28,314 bases of DNA from a virus. Where the stretch lies: positions 1 to 28,314 of IMG/VR virus record IMGVR_UViG_3300032177_000570; one strand, given 5' to 3'. The position numbers and the translations under genes are program-made. Of the stretch, positions 16,400-24,336 are shown piece after piece. Within the stretch, counting starts at the first letter, position 1; every line of letters starts with the position of its first letter. Below the pieces are notes generated by a model. It worked only from the letters and a program-made list of their open reading frames with translations, was not told the origin of the DNA and did not search any database.

Positions 16400-17906
16400 A
16401 TGGTGTCTATATGAAATACTAAAACACCCAATTTTGTTTGGAGAGTTTTATAGAAATATAGATGTTTTAAGACATGAAAATTTTGAATATACTAGATACC
16501 AAAGAGAATATTTGGGAGATTTTAATCATTATGTTTCACTTTGTTGTGGAAGAGCAGTAGGTAAAACAGTATCATTAACTGATTTTATTCTTTGGATATT
16601 AATTAATAATTTTTTCCCAACTGAATATATTATATATACTGTTCCAAGTAAGACACATCTAGAACCAGTTTTTAATAGTCTTATTAAATATCTTAGAAGT
16701 AATACACTTTTAAAGAATTTTATAGAACCAAAGAGAGGAATTAATTCATCCAGTTATACAATTACTTTACTTAATAATGCACAATTATTTTGTAAAATTG
16801 CTGGGCAATCTGGAACTGGTGTAAATGTTATTGGACATCACACCCCAATAATAATTTTAGATGAAGCTGGTTATTATCCTTGGGGAACATGGCTAGAGTT
16901 ACAACCAGTTTTAAATACATGGGAAGATGGATTTAAATTATGGGTATCTGGTGTACCTACAGGGTTAAGAGAAGAATGTGTTTTATATTTAGCCGATGAA
17001 GTTAATGATGAATTTTCTCATCATAGAACATCAGCCCATGAAAATCCTAGATATAGTGAAGATGACGAAGAAAAAAATATAAAACAATATGGTGGGGTAG
17101 AAAATGAAGATTATATTCATTTAGTTTTGGGAAGACATGGTTCTCCAACCTTTGCAGTATTTGATAGAAGATTAATGCAAATTGATTCTTATCCAACTTA
17201 TAGACTTAGTTTATCTGGTATAGATTATTCGTATAATGAAATTATAAGTAGATTAGCATTAATTCCAGGATTACCTCCACATGATTTAGTAATCATGGGT
17301 ATAGACTTGGGATATACAGAACCTACTTCAATCATGATACTTTATGAGAAAAATGGTATAATAAAAGAACATGCAAGAATTAATTTTTACAAAGTAGCCT
17401 ACCCAACTCAAGAAAAATTGATAGATTATTTAGATACTAAATTTGGAAGACCAGAAGTAATAGGAATAGATTCAGGTAATGAAAAAGGTTTAACACAGCA
17501 TTTACTAGAAGATGATACATATCTACATAAAAATTATGTAAAAAGATTATTTCCAGTTTCTTTTGGTTCTTGGATTGTTTTGGGAGAAAACTCTGAAGGT
17601 GAAGAGATTAAAACTAAAGTCAAACCTCATAGTGTAACATTACTTCAAGAATATACTAACTCTCATAAGATGGTTTATTCATCTACTGATATGGAATTAG
17701 TTACAGAACTTGAAAGAATGACATATACTAAAACTCCTCTTGGAGAAGTTGTTTATAAAACACTTACTCCAAAAGGTGGAAAAAGAGGAGATGACCATAA
17801 TACTTCAGCCATGTTATGTGCCTCTGTAGCATATTTTATGTTAATAGTAGGACAGTTGTTTTCAAAACCACAAAAACCACTGGCTAAAAGTAGATGGGTA
17901 ATATAA
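16368..17906 (+). CDS. terL: Terminase large subunit (packaging ATPase-nuclease)
   Basis: A 512-residue DNA-packaging motor. It has the Walker A motif 'GRAVGKT' at residues 61-67 and Walker B 'IIILDEAG' with Asp165-Glu166. The C-terminal RNase H-like nuclease domain shows three acidic sites: Asp313 in 'MGIDLGYTEP', Asp368 in 'IGIDSG', and Asp475/Asp476 in 'KRGDDHNT'. The length is normal for the family. I chose ATG 16368, with GGAG nine bases upstream, over an in-frame ATG at 16302 that lies well inside the GT2 gene; the precise start is not certain. It works with the portal (next gene) and a small terminase, which is not seen in this window. Confidence 0.95.
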   Translation: MALQEKITQDEWCLYEILKHPILFGEFYRNIDVLRHENFEYTRYQREYLGDFNHYVSLCCGRAVGKTVSLTDFILWILINNFFPTEYIIYTVPSKTHLEPVFNSLIKYLRSNTLLKNFIEPKRGINSSSYTITLLNNAQLFCKIAGQSGTGVNVIGHHTPIIILDEAGYYPWGTWLELQPVLNTWEDGFKLWVSGVPTGLREECVLYLADEVNDEFSHHRTSAHENPRYSEDDEEKNIKQYGGVENEDYIHLVLGRHGSPTFAVFDRRLMQIDSYPTYRLSLSGIDYSYNEIISRLALIPGLPPHDLVIMGIDLGYTEPTSIMILYEKNGIIKEHARINFYKVAYPTQEKLIDYLDTKFGRPEVIGIDSGNEKGLTQHLLEDDTYLHKNYVKRLFPVSFGSWIVLGENSEGEEIKTKVKPHSVTLLQEYTNSHKMVYSSTDMELVTELERMTYTKTPLGEVVYKTLTPKGGKRGDDHNTSAMLCASVAYFMLIVGQLFSKPQKPLAKSRWVI

Positions 17907-17923
17907 ATTATGGAGAATATTAT

Positions 17924-19516
17924 ATGGATAATGATAAAATTAAACTAGTCAAGAAAGCAAAGGCAGCTTTTTTTGTACCACAGTCTAGTTATAGAAGTAA
18001 TATTAGTGTTTGGGGTTCTGCTCAAGTAGATAAACTATCATTTGAAGACCATGATACCTTTGTTAAGATTGTAAAAGATTGTAGGTTTTTCTTTAGACAT
18101 GAACCTATCGCTACTACTGTTGTAACAAAAATGGTCGGATTGGCTATTAATGATATTATTATTCCACAAGAAGAACTTTCTAAAACTGATTATCAAATTT
18201 ATAAATCTTTAAGAAATGATGTTATAAAGTTTATAAGAAAAGCATCTCTAGAATTTTTAACTACAGGTTTAGTGGTACCAGAAATAACTTTAACAACATT
18301 AAATAGGAAGCAATTAAGAGAAAAAGGAATACAAAGATTAGATTCACTTCTATATCCAACTAATATGTGGCTTAGAAATGCACAGGATATTATAATTAAT
18401 AGACCATTTATTACAGATGAAGAGTCTTATTTTTTACAAATTCCTGATGATATTACAATGTTTATACAGACAAAGGGTACATATGAAGATGGGTCTAAAG
18501 ATATAGAATTATATACTAAAATAGTAACTTTATATCCAGAATTTGTTGCACAAGTAGCGGCTGGAGATAAGAAAATATTACTTGATAATCCTTTGATTAT
18601 AAAATCAACAATATTATCAGATTCACAATATCCAATTCCTTATCTATATCCAGGTTTAGAATCATTTAAACACAAAAGAAATTTAAAAAGAATGGATTAT
18701 TCTATTGCTGCAAGAGTAATTAGTGCTATACTTCATGTAACTGCTGGTAATGATAACTTTCCATTGACAGAAGACCAAGAAGAAACATTAGATGATTTAG
18801 AACAAAAATTTCGCTGGAGAGAAGGATTTAGTACGGAGGAAGTTGAAAGAGTATTTACTTTATTTACTAACCATACTGTAACATTGAATTGGGTATTTCC
18901 AGATGTGGAAGCATTATTGAATGATAAAAAATATGATGCAGTAAATAAAGATATTATATTAGCTTTGGGATTTCCTAGAATATTAATTACAGGTGAAACA
19001 GAACGGTCATTTACTTCTGACCCTGAAATAGCTACATTATCTCCCACAAGTACTATGGAAATTATGAGAGATGCTTTAATGCCTGTTATTCATAAAATAT
19101 TTTATGAAGTAAAAGAACAAAATGAATTAAAAAGTGACCTGCCTGATATAGAATTTACACCTATTAATTTATTAGGGTTAAGATTATATTACGAAGGTTT
19201 ATCAAAATTATATGATACAGGAAATCTATCTAGAACATCCTATGCAAAGTCTTATGGATATGATATATCAGAAGAATTTGCTAAAAAAGAAGAAGAAAAG
19301 AAAATGTTAAAAACTTATGGTTTAGATGAAGAAGTGCTTGCACCTGGAGGTAAAGAACAATTAACTATTAAAGATAATCAGATGCAAAAACAACAGAAAA
19401 TAAAACAAGACCAAGTGATGGAACAACAAAAATTAAAACAAGAAAATGATAATAAACAGGTTAAACAAGTTAAACCAGGCGCACCTGTTGGTAATGATAA
19501 CGGTAAACAGGCATAA
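17924..19516 (+). CDS. Portal protein
   Basis: A 530-residue protein directly after the terminase. The order TerL-portal-protease, the length, and the patterns 'FFRHEPIATTVVTKMVGLAIND' (split here as FFRHEPIATTVV and TKMVGLAIND), 'LYPTNMWL', 'YLYPGLESFKHKRNLKRMDYSIAA' (LYPGLESF, KHKRNLKRMDY) and the long helix after it fit a portal clip-stem-wing layout. The C-terminus beyond about residue 460 is a Gln/Lys-rich, low-complexity tail (MQKQQKIKQDQ and repeats of it), probably flexible or coiled. ATG 17924 has GGAG eight bases upstream; the longer start at 17894 overlaps the terminase. Portal rings sit at the capsid vertex and form the DNA channel. The call rests mainly on position and layout. 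Confidence 0.8.
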   Translation: MDNDKIKLVKKAKAAFFVPQSSYRSNISVWGSAQVDKLSFEDHDTFVKIVKDCRFFFRHEPIATTVVTKMVGLAINDIIIPQEELSKTDYQIYKSLRNDVIKFIRKASLEFLTTGLVVPEITLTTLNRKQLREKGIQRLDSLLYPTNMWLRNAQDIIINRPFITDEESYFLQIPDDITMFIQTKGTYEDGSKDIELYTKIVTLYPEFVAQVAAGDKKILLDNPLIIKSTILSDSQYPIPYLYPGLESFKHKRNLKRMDYSIAARVISAILHVTAGNDNFPLTEDQEETLDDLEQKFRWREGFSTEEVERVFTLFTNHTVTLNWVFPDVEALLNDKKYDAVNKDIILALGFPRILITGETERSFTSDPEIATLSPTSTMEIMRDALMPVIHKIFYEVKEQNELKSDLPDIEFTPINLLGLRLYYEGLSKLYDTGNLSRTSYAKSYGYDISEEFAKKEEEKKMLKTYGLDEEVLAPGGKEQLTIKDNQMQKQQKIKQDQVMEQQKLKQENDNKQVKQVKPGAPVGNDNGKQA

Positions 19517-19531
19517 AAGAGGTAAAATATT

Positions 19532-20548
19532 ATGAAAACAATCACGTTACAAGCTTTTGATGTAAAATTAATGATAGATAAATTGGAGATAGAAGAAATG
19601 GCAGCTTCGGCTTCCATATCTTTAAATCCAAATGTTGCTTGGATGAAATTCCTGCTTACTGATGATAAACATAATGCTAATAGGCAGAGAATACCAAGAG
19701 AAGAATTTGCAAATGTTTTAAGAACGGGTTTATTCATGCCATTAAAAATGGCATACGGAGATATATCCGAAGGGCATGCTGATACATTCCCTTTGGGTGT
19801 TATGACTCATTTAAAAACTGAAGGCAATTCAATCCAGGCACTAGCGGCTCTTTGGGATAGAGAGAGACACGAAGATGTAGAGTTTCTCAGAAGTAGATAC
19901 TCCGAGGGAAAGGGTATCAACATTTCTTGGGAACTAACCTATACAGATGAAGAAAATGAAGATGATGGGGTGGCATTAAAAAATGTATCTATGAACGCTG
20001 CGACCATTGTAGGTATGCCAGCGTATCAAGGAAGAACTCCAGCACTTGCACTATCTTCTAAGGAAAAAGGAGATTCGATGGAAAACACGATTGAATTAAC
20101 TGAACATGAAAGACTAATGAATGAGCAGAAACAACAGTATGAAACTAAAGTTTCTGAAATTCAAGCAAGTTTTGAAGAAGTTCAAACTGAATTAGTTACG
20201 TTAAAACCTCAGTTAGAGGATTTGACAAACTTTAAGAAAACTATTGAAGCTGCAGAAGCTAAGAAAGAAAAACTTGCTTCAATTAAACAAAAATTTGTGG
20301 ATGCTAATCTTGAAATTACAGATGAGTATTTCAACGAAAGAACGGAAGCTTTCGCAGGGATGTCTGATGAGCAACTAGAGTTCTTTATTCAAGAACTTGT
20401 AGCAGCTTTTGAAAAACCTTCTGATAAGGATGGTAAAGCTACAGCGTCAATCAGCATTACTTCTAAGAAAGTTCCTCAAATAAATACACCTGATTCTGGT
20501 ACAATTACACCAGCAGATATTGTAAAATATCTAAAAGAACAAAACTAA
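19532..20548 (+). CDS. Prohead protease fused to a scaffold domain
   Basis: A 338-residue two-part protein. Residues 1 to about 178 look like a capsid maturation protease: 'GHADTFPLGVMTHLKTEGN' (86-104) fits the catalytic His region, and 'GKGINISWELTY' the serine region of the herpes/HK97-like fold. Which serine is catalytic cannot be fixed by eye. Residues about 185-285 are charged, heptad-like and predicted coiled coil, typical of scaffold; the tail to 338 ends in 'TPADIVKYLKEQN', a likely capsid-binding helix. In-frame Met183 has its own AGGAG ribosome site (see the internal CDS), so free scaffold is probably also made. Sits between portal and decoration protein, as expected. Confidence 0.8.
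   Translation: MKTITLQAFDVKLMIDKLEIEEMAASASISLNPNVAWMKFLLTDDKHNANRQRIPREEFANVLRTGLFMPLKMAYGDISEGHADTFPLGVMTHLKTEGNSIQALAALWDRERHEDVEFLRSRYSEGKGINISWELTYTDEENEDDGVALKNVSMNAATIVGMPAYQGRTPALALSSKEKGDSMENTIELTEHERLMNEQKQQYETKVSEIQASFEEVQTELVTLKPQLEDLTNFKKTIEAAEAKKEKLASIKQKFVDANLEITDEYFNERTEAFAGMSDEQLEFFIQELVAAFEKPSDKDGKATASISITSKKVPQINTPDSGTITPADIVKYLKEQN
20078..20548 (+). CDS. Internal in-frame scaffold protein (nested start within the protease gene)
   Basis: The ATG at 20078 is in frame with the protease gene and falls exactly at the junction between the protease part and the coiled-coil part. An AGGAG at 20068-20072 lies five bases before it, as good a ribosome site as most genes here have. 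Starting there gives a 156-residue scaffold ('MENTIELTEHERLM...'), rich in Glu, Lys and Gln. The same layout is known from the lambda C/Nu3 pair and other phages, where a shared C-terminus supplies excess scaffold. What I see is the site and the domain boundary; actual use of this start is inferred. Confidence 0.65.
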   Translation: MENTIELTEHERLMNEQKQQYETKVSEIQASFEEVQTELVTLKPQLEDLTNFKKTIEAAEAKKEKLASIKQKFVDANLEITDEYFNERTEAFAGMSDEQLEFFIQELVAAFEKPSDKDGKATASISITSKKVPQINTPDSGTITPADIVKYLKEQN

Positions 20549-20563
20549 GGAGCGATATTAGCT

Positions 20564-21145
20564 ATGGAAATCAATAAATATACTGATATTATAGGTGTTA
20601 TAGCCTGTGGTGACGTTGTAGAAGGCCGCATGGTTTTGCTTACTTCTCATGGCTCAAGCTATGATTTTGGCAGTAGAGCAGACTTGTTTGGTGTAAGAGT
20701 ACCTGCAAGTGCATCTGAGGCCTTAAAAGCTAAGTACATTGTATCTTGGCCTGTAAGCAATTCACAAGTTACAGATGATATTAAAATGTTAGTCCCAATG
20801 CCTTCCTATGATTGGTCACTAAGACAGGGTGGATTTGGTGCAGCGGGAAATGTCCCGTTCACATCAAAAATCTTCTTAACTTACCCTGGAAATCAAAATG
20901 GGGTAACAATCCCTTCGGGTTATCAAGCTTTGGCATTTGACAAAGGCGTATTCACAGTACAATCTGGTGGATTTACATTCTCTGCTGCTATTATGGCGGC
21001 TGGTGCTCCTTTAAGAGTAAAGAATGTCGCTGATGACACTTTAGCTGAGGCTGGTAAATTAGTTTACGATGCTGCATCTGGTATTATTGCTGTCGTTGAA
21101 CGGTTTAATTCTGATGATGGTTCTTTAACCTTCAGAACACTATAA
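20564..21145 (+). CDS. Head decoration protein (probable)
   Basis: A 193-residue protein between the protease/scaffold and the major capsid gene, the usual place for a head decoration protein. It is Gly/Ser/Ala-rich with beta-strand patterns and ends 'GKLVYDAASGIIAVVERFNSDDGSLTFRTL'-like (split: GKLVYDAASGIIAVV, then ERFNSDDGSLTFRTL), typical of the small beta-barrel proteins that bind capsid lattice vertices. No signal peptide or membrane segment is present. Like the capsid gene, its codons contain more G and C than those of neighbours, which suits a highly expressed protein. The AGGAG site is 11 bases from the ATG, slightly long. An alternative is a minor capsid cement protein. Confidence 0.65.
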   Translation: MEINKYTDIIGVIACGDVVEGRMVLLTSHGSSYDFGSRADLFGVRVPASASEALKAKYIVSWPVSNSQVTDDIKMLVPMPSYDWSLRQGGFGAAGNVPFTSKIFLTYPGNQNGVTIPSGYQALAFDKGVFTVQSGGFTFSAAIMAAGAPLRVKNVADDTLAEAGKLVYDAASGIIAVVERFNSDDGSLTFRTL

Positions 21146-21163
21146 AAAAGGAGAATACTAATT

Positions 21164-22081
21164 ATGGCTGATGAAAAACAAATTCAAGAAGCTATTGCAT
21201 CAATGGTGCAGGATAAAAGCCAAAGAGATGCGTTAGCAGAAATTATCGTTGAATACGTACAGCCTAACCATTTAACAGGACAGATTGTTGGTAATCTTTT
21301 AAACACTAGAGCTTTGAAACCTGGCGATAGCCTTGTAAAGAAAGTTAGAAGAGGCATTAGAGTTAGAACTTTAGTTCCTGGTGCAGTTCATCTCGCAAGT
21401 GAAATGACTGTTTCAGAAAGAATCAACTATGTGTTAGATGGTGCTGACGTGAAAGTTACCTATAACGAGTGGGAAATGGATAGTGGTGAAATTGGCACTC
21501 TTCAAGAAATTAGAGCAGAAATGGCTGCAAAGTTACAAGATTATTTCTATAATAAAATCTTTACAGCTTTAGGTACCATTTGGACTGCTGGAAATACCCC
21601 TAACAACTATGTTTCTGTTGGTGGTGTATTGACTGATACTGCTTTAATTACCGCAATCAATAGAATTAACCAGACAACTTCTGGTGCGAAAGCTATTGTA
21701 GGTGCTCGCTCTGTTATTACTCCAATCTCTAAATTTGCTGGGTTCTGGAGTAGAGATGGTTCAAACTATACTGGCTCTCAAACCAAGATTGATGAGGTTT
21801 TGAATACTGGTAAAATTGGTGTGTTCTACGGTGTTCCTATCGTAGCAATTGACCAAGTTTATAACAATCCTGAAGACTACCAGAAACTTATTCCTGAAAC
21901 TTTTGTTCTTGTTATTGGTGAAGGAGTTGGTGAATTTATTACTTATGGTGATGTAAAACAGAAACAATGGTCAGATATGAATCCTACGCCTCCACAGTGG
22001 ATGCTTGAACTTTATCAACAGTTCGGTATGATAATTGATAATGCTCAGGGAATTTATATGCTCAACAACGTAACACCCTAA
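21164..22081 (+). CDS. Major capsid protein, HK97-like fold
   Basis: A 305-residue protein. Its order after protease, scaffold and decoration genes, size, and the pattern of a helical N-arm, a central 'EWEMDSGEIGTLQEIRAEMA' spine-helix region, the 'TLITAINRIN'-like P-domain stretch ('ALITAINRINQTTSGAKAIV'), and a C-terminal 'GVFYGVPIVAIDQVYN' strand all fit an HK97-fold shell protein. There is no long N-terminal delta domain, which agrees with a separate scaffold being supplied by the gene before it. The gene is the least AT-rich in the window by eye and is followed by a strong hairpin at 22098-22121, both expected for a very abundant virion protein. Start ATG has AGGAG ten bases upstream. 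Confidence 0.87.
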   Translation: MADEKQIQEAIASMVQDKSQRDALAEIIVEYVQPNHLTGQIVGNLLNTRALKPGDSLVKKVRRGIRVRTLVPGAVHLASEMTVSERINYVLDGADVKVTYNEWEMDSGEIGTLQEIRAEMAAKLQDYFYNKIFTALGTIWTAGNTPNNYVSVGGVLTDTALITAINRINQTTSGAKAIVGARSVITPISKFAGFWSRDGSNYTGSQTKIDEVLNTGKIGVFYGVPIVAIDQVYNNPEDYQKLIPETFVLVIGEGVGEFITYGDVKQKQWSDMNPTPPQWMLELYQQFGMIIDNAQGIYMLNNVTP

Positions 22082-22097
22082 GTTACAAAAATAATTA

Positions 22098-22121
22098 TGG
22101 GGGAGGCGAAAGTCTCCCCCA
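22098..22121 (+). terminator. GNRA-capped hairpin after the major capsid gene
   Basis: A stem of nine pairs (22099-22107 with 22112-22120, one G-U) plus a possible outer T-A pair closes on a GAAA tetraloop. It is GC-rich in a very AT-rich setting. It is followed by ACTTAAAATTT, not a proper run of T, so it may terminate only weakly or act as an mRNA-stability element at the end of the capsid message. The next gene has its own GGAG site, so partial read-through would still express the connector genes. Confidence 0.75.
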
Positions 22122-22149
22122 CTTAAAATTTAGAAAGGAGTAATTTATT

Positions 22150-22626
22150 ATGACGGATTTAGATTTATATGCTGCCATGCAAGAGGGAAAAGAACCACTT
22201 GCTAGGTATAGAAAAACAATCGTAGGAAAGGTGCACGTAATTGCTCTTAACCCCTTTTCGGATGCTCCAGAAGGGGTTATTCTTGAAGGAGATAGTGAGA
22301 AATCTTATTTAGAATTTTGGAGTACAAAACAACTTGTATTTTTTGAAAGAATGAATAGAAATCATGTAGAAGCTGGAAGAATTGTAAAAATGGAGAAAAC
22401 TCCAGAACCTCCTCCAGTTACTCCTAATCAACTTTCAGACGATGATATTGATAAACTTCTAAATGAGAAATTTTTATCTTTGAAAAGTAGAGTAAGTAAA
22501 TTTACAGATACAGCACCCTTATTGAGACTTTTAAACAGAGCTAGAGAACTAGAAAAATCAGAAAAAATTATTAAATATCTAGAGGAAGCTATGTCTAACC
22601 TTGAATTAGAGAAGTATGAACAATAA
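22150..22626 (+). CDS. Unknown protein between capsid and connector genes
   Basis: A 158-residue protein with a GAAAGGAG ribosome site. Residues about 20-80 are beta-rich ('KTIVGKVHVIALNPF', 'YLEFWSTKQLVFFERM'), then a short proline linker ('EKTPEPPPVTP') leads to a charged helical C-terminus (95-158) that could be a coiled coil. It is soluble, with no catalytic motif. The position just after the major capsid protein and before the head-tail adaptor suggests a minor capsid or connector part. I do not recognise the family. A hairpin-forming inverted repeat lies in its coding DNA near 22249-22278. Confidence 0.6.
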   Translation: MTDLDLYAAMQEGKEPLARYRKTIVGKVHVIALNPFSDAPEGVILEGDSEKSYLEFWSTKQLVFFERMNRNHVEAGRIVKMEKTPEPPPVTPNQLSDDDIDKLLNEKFLSLKSRVSKFTDTAPLLRLLNRARELEKSEKIIKYLEEAMSNLELEKYEQ

Positions 22627-23114
22627 TGGCTACAGATTTAAATTACCTTATCCCAAGATTAAGATTAAAATTAGGAGATTTAAATCCATCTAGTTATAGA
22701 TATTTAGATGATTGGTTACATTCAGCTTTAATAGGTTCAGTAGATGCATTACAACGCTGGTGGGATGATAAATATCAAATAGATGAGAATAATAGAGTTT
22801 ATCCTAATATATTGAGAAGAGATGTTCAACCCATTATATTGATGGCATGTATTATTGTCAAAAGTGGAAGTTTAGAAAGTTTTTCATGGAATGTAGGTTC
22901 ATGGAGAGATGCAGAGATTTCATTTTCAAATATTGAAGGTAGTAGAGATAAACAAGAATCACTAAAAAGAGATTGGGATGAATTAAATTTACTATTAACA
23001 GCACCTAATAAGAAATTAGCAGGTTCTGTTAAGGGACATTTGCCTGGATATGTTGGAACAACTGAAATGGGGCAAGGTGATGAATATTTAACATTCGTAG
23101 ATAACAAAGAATAA
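22626..23114 (+). CDS. Head-tail adaptor-like connector protein
   Basis: A 162-residue soluble protein that overlaps the stop before it by one base (TAATG), so translation is probably coupled. The N-terminus 'LIPRLRLKLGDLNPSSYRYLDDWLHSAL' in two parts (LIPRLRLKLGDLNPSSY and RYLDDWLHSAL) is the helical pattern of phage adaptor proteins (the gp6/gp15-like family opens with a short 'L...lR..igd......f.D..l..alN.A'). The C-terminal 'DEYLTFVDNKE' is probably flexible. The position, two genes after the major capsid, suits a ring that joins portal and tail. Evidence is pattern and context, not a signature motif. Confidence 0.6.
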   Translation: MATDLNYLIPRLRLKLGDLNPSSYRYLDDWLHSALIGSVDALQRWWDDKYQIDENNRVYPNILRRDVQPIILMACIIVKSGSLESFSWNVGSWRDAEISFSNIEGSRDKQESLKRDWDELNLLLTAPNKKLAGSVKGHLPGYVGTTEMGQGDEYLTFVDNKE

Positions 23115-23130
23115 GAAAAGGAAGGGTTTT

Positions 23131-24336
23131 ATGGAAGAAAATAATATTAAAGGATTATGGATTTCAGACGCAGTTGCAGCAACTGGTTTTGCTAGAGTTG
23201 CTCACTCAATTATAGGAAGTTTACCCACAGAATATGAGATTCACCACTTAGGAATTAACTATTTTGGTGACCCTCATCCATATAAGCATAAGATTTACCC
23301 TGCTAGTTTAGGTGGAGATGTTTACGGTCTTGGTAGATTGGAGAGTATGGTGTTAGGACTAAGGCCTGATTTTATATTTATGATAAATGACCCATGGGTA
23401 ATTTCAATGTACCTCAATGAACTAAGAAAAATTAAGAAGGAACTTCTACCACCTATAGTAGTATATTTCCCTGTGGATGCTAAAGAGCATAGCCCAAGTT
23501 TTTATCAGAGTTTTGATTTAGTTAAAGAAGTATGTGTATATACTAATTTTGGAAAAGATGTTATCTTAGATACAAAATCTCCAAATATATCGTCAAATAA
23601 AATTCATATCATTCCGCATGGAATTTCTTCAAGTATTTTTTACCCAATGGATTCTACTTTTTCTAGACAAGCTCTATATCCTCAAGAAAGAATGGAAGAG
23701 TTTTTAAATTCTTTTATTGTGTTTAATGGAAATAGAAACCAACCTAGAAAAAGAATGGATATAACTATGTGGGCGTTTAGAGAATTTCAAAAGGATAAAC
23801 CAGATGTAAAATTATATCTTCATATGGGAATACAAGATTTAGGATATAATGTAGCAGAATTGGCGGTTAGATATGGATTTGACAACAAGTTGATTTTGTC
23901 TACTACATCAAATCAAATTCCAAGTTTACCAGAAGAGAGATTAAATATTGTTTATAACGCCTGTGATGTAGGCATAAATACATCAATTGGAGAGGGTTGG
24001 GGGCTGGTTAATTGGGAACATGCTGCTACGGGTAAATTACAAATTATGCCTAATCATTCTGCTTTGTCAGAAATATGGGAAAATGAAAATACAGCAATTT
24101 TACTTCCTACAATTATGGATGAGATGGTAGAAAGAGTAAATACTGTTGGCAGAGTGGTTGATTTAAATTCTTTAGTAGAAGCACTAAATTGGGCATATGA
24201 TGATTGGAAAAATAATGGTGCTGATAAGATAAAAGCAATTGGTCAAAAAGGTTATGAACTCACTAAAGAAAGAAAATTTAAGTGGAAAAGTGTAGCTGAT
24301 AAGTTTGATTATGTAATAAAGAAGGCAATTAAATGA
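23131..24336 (+). CDS. GT4-family glycosyltransferase embedded in the connector cluster
   Basis: A 401-residue GT-B enzyme. The C-terminal donor-binding half carries 'NGNRNQPRKRMDITMWAFREF' (NGNRNQPRKR, MDITMWAFREF) and the retaining EX7E motif: Glu288 and Glu296 in 'GEGWGLVNWEHAATG'. The N-terminal half has the acceptor-side strand 'LWISDAVAATGFARVAHS', as in GT4 proteins. It is soluble. It has its own AGGAAGGG site and overlaps the next gene (ATGA at 24333), so it is part of the assembly operon rather than a stray insertion. It lies between adaptor and head-closure-like genes, about 7 kb from the main glycan island. Attachment of sugar to a capsid or tail protein is the likely role; the acceptor is unknown. 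Confidence 0.87.
   Translation: MEENNIKGLWISDAVAATGFARVAHSIIGSLPTEYEIHHLGINYFGDPHPYKHKIYPASLGGDVYGLGRLESMVLGLRPDFIFMINDPWVISMYLNELRKIKKELLPPIVVYFPVDAKEHSPSFYQSFDLVKEVCVYTNFGKDVILDTKSPNISSNKIHIIPHGISSSIFYPMDSTFSRQALYPQERMEEFLNSFIVFNGNRNQPRKRMDITMWAFREFQKDKPDVKLYLHMGIQDLGYNVAELAVRYGFDNKLILSTTSNQIPSLPEERLNIVYNACDVGINTSIGEGWGLVNWEHAATGKLQIMPNHSALSEIWENENTAILLPTIMDEMVERVNTVGRVVDLNSLVEALNWAYDDWKNNGADKIKAIGQKGYELTKERKFKWKSVADKFDYVIKKAIK

Noticed and set aside
18733-19047. Minus-strand open frame of 104 codons
   Set aside because: Antisense to the portal gene; no ribosome site and Ser/Asn-rich composition typical of shadow frames.
19378-19737. Minus-strand open frame of 119 codons
   Set aside because: It is the antisense shadow of the portal and protease genes, is Cys/Phe/Leu-rich low complexity, and has no ribosome site.
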